64,000 nucleotides of DNA from Henckelia pumila (taxonomy: Eukaryota; Streptophyta; Magnoliopsida; Lamiales; Gesneriaceae): assembly GCF_033568475.1 (NCBI RefSeq), contig NC_133121.1, positions 25,651,374-25,715,373 of the forward strand, read 5' to 3'. The notes beneath the pieces were generated by a model. It did no database searches. It was not told the DNA's origin and was given only the letters and a program-made list of their open reading frames with translations. Position numbers and translations under genes: made by a program. Shown piece by piece: positions 62,507 through 64,000 of the stretch (position 1 is its first letter; every line of letters begins with the position of its first letter).

Positions 62507-62658
62507 GGGACCATGGTATTTAACGAGTTCAGACAGTAGTTTATCATTTCCAGTCATGTGTCTTGAACATCCGCTGTCTAAGTACCATGATTCCTCTTTC
62601 TTTTCCTTGATACCTACTACCTACATTCACAAGGTTGAATAACTTTTGGTACCCACAT
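62507..62658 (-). pseudogene. Ty1/copia protease N-terminal fragment
   Basis: The minus strand reads WYLDSGCSRHMTGND, the copia-type retropepsin motif with catalytic Asp-Ser-Gly, and stops at the gypsy LTR at 62506. The rest of the protease and the first part of the integrase are absent from the window. Confidence 0.85.
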
Positions 62659-64000
62659 CTATTTGGGTCCACGAGGGATTAATCCTTTAGGAACCCAAAC
62701 CTGGAATACTTTAACCAGTTTACCAGTTTCTGTGTTCCTATAGGTGCATACTAAGTTAGATGCTCTAGATGGTGAAGTGTGATGTGCTTGTGAAACTATA
62801 TGTTGTTTGCCTTTTCCACTGTCTTTGAAGTTTCTATATCGCTTTTGAACTGGACGTTGATTATGGTATTGACTTCTATTTCCTCTCATGGGATTAGGCT
62901 GATATGCATTAGTCCGTTTAGGACTTTTAGCAATCTCTACCTTAGTTTCATGAGGATTGAAGCCAATACCAAATCTTTTTCTGTTCATCTGCTCTATTTG
63001 CTGCCAAGTCATCAGGATAGGTTTTTCATTTTCATTTTCCCTAACTGCTCGTACAAAGTTTATGTATTTTCCTTTGCACATGTTCAGTTTGGGTAGAGTA
63101 CTTGATTCACCAGTTTCCACCGTCTTGCCATATCCAAGACCCGTTTTGTCATGGAGAGGTCTTTGTGAATCATTAATTTCTGTCAACAAGCTCGAAGATT
63201 TATTCCATGATCTTACTAATTCATCCATGTTATGTTTTTCTGTTGTAAGATTCATGATATCGATCTTGAGTTGTTCATTCTTAGTTTGGAGCACAGCAAT
63301 CTCTGTTTCAAGACAGTTTATCTCAATTGATTGTTCCCAGGAGGGTTCAGTTGAGGTATCTTGCAGATCCTTTTGCTTGGCTCTGACTTCATCGAATGTT
63401 AAGGACAGTTGATGATACTCATTTTCCATATCATGAAGAGCTTTGATCAGTTCCTCTCTGGTAAATTCCTCAGAGCTGAAATCAAATACCTGTTTACTAG
63501 TGAATGGAAGCTCACGATCATTTGCCATAAGAAACTTGACCTCTTCTTCATCATCACTGGAACTGGATGAGCAATTTGATTCCTCTGAATCACTATCTGT
63601 TTCTGCCCACTTGGTTTTGCTGTCCTTTGCAACCAATGCTTCATGTTTCTATCTTGAGGTGTGTCTGTCATTCCTTAAACTTTTCCTTTTGTCAAAGTTT
63701 TTTGGTTTGGGACAATATGCAATGAAATGTCCTGTTTTCCCACAGTTGAAGCAACTTCTTGGTTCTTCAACTGTCTCTTTCTTTTGGAAATTTCTTCTGT
63801 GGGATCCTTCTTGGTTTCTTCTGATGAATTTGCCGAACTTCTTCACAAACAAAGACATGGCATCACTGCTTAGTTGTTCTGCTGATTTTTCTGATTTAGC
63901 TGGTGACTCTTTTTTTACTGCAGTCAAGGCCTTGGTCAATTGTGAGGTAGACTGATCTTCTTCTCGAGTCTGCAACTCGAATTCATAGGCTTTTAATTCT
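62659..64000 (-). pseudogene. Ty1/copia gag C-terminal region (partial)
   Basis: Open from the right edge (ELKAYEFELQTREED) with the zinc knuckle CFNCGKTGHFIAYCP at about 63740. A TAG at 63649-63651 interrupts; the same frame continues through an acidic Ser/Asp stretch (SDSEESNCSSSSSDDEEEV), a coiled coil (about 63460-63200) and a basic region (RGNRSQYHNQRPVQKRYRNF). It ends at a TAG at 62659, beyond which MWVPK and the protease follow in a related frame. The long coiled-coil gag tail fits Sirevirus-like elements. The N-terminal gag lies outside the window. Confidence 0.85.

Overview
The window is plant nuclear DNA. The support is AT-rich intergenic sequence, spliced genes with plant-type introns, a STICHEL-like gene, and dense plant transposable elements (Ty1/copia, Ty3/gypsy, MULE, hAT, CACTA, MITEs and an endogenous pararetrovirus). 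A eudicot is most likely; I cannot name the species. Only one gene looks like an ordinary host gene, the STICHEL-like gene (DnaX-like AAA ATPase) on the minus strand at about 12.18-15.93 kb. A second host gene may survive as one small exon near 45.0 kb.

Layout. 0-0.6 kb: 3' end of a LINE-type element (RNase H-like domain). 0.7-4.3 kb: decayed endogenous caulimovirid (protease, RT, RNase H, a coiled-coil second ORF, then a TATA promoter). 4.3-11.8 kb: intergenic DNA with a MULE-type MITE, two non-autonomous hAT elements with perfect 8-bp target duplications, a 208-bp tandem repeat, another MITE and a 1.8-kb solo-LTR-like block. 12-17.4 kb: STICHEL-like gene and its upstream region. 17.43-29.83 kb: a 12.4-kb Mutator-like element with 152-bp terminal inverted repeats and a perfect 9-bp target duplication. 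It carries a MuDR-type transposase (plus), a GRF-type zinc finger gene (minus) and a large Ulp1-protease gene (minus), with a 470/526-bp tandem array between them. 30-49.4 kb: mostly non-coding, with an RPA-like pseudogene, a CACTA end, two copies of a 1.84-kb composite repeat 13 kb apart, a third hAT element, a 3.2-kb inverted duplication and a near-perfect 467-bp palindrome. 49.5-64 kb: nested LTR retrotransposons, all minus strand. A Ty3/gypsy chromovirus in the configuration LTR-internal-LTR-truncated internal sits inside a Sirevirus-like Ty1/copia element, and the copia integrase core is missing at the junction.

How the parts relate. The MULE is a self-contained unit: transposase and Ulp1 gene read inwards from opposite TIRs and converge on the tandem array. 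Both are damaged (a frameshift in one, a nonsense codon in the other), so this copy is probably no longer autonomous. The gypsy and copia reading frames are closed mainly by TAG codons at expected CAG positions, which fits C-to-T decay of methylated CHG sites. Splice sites, frames and repeats were read by eye; no alignment or database search was run.
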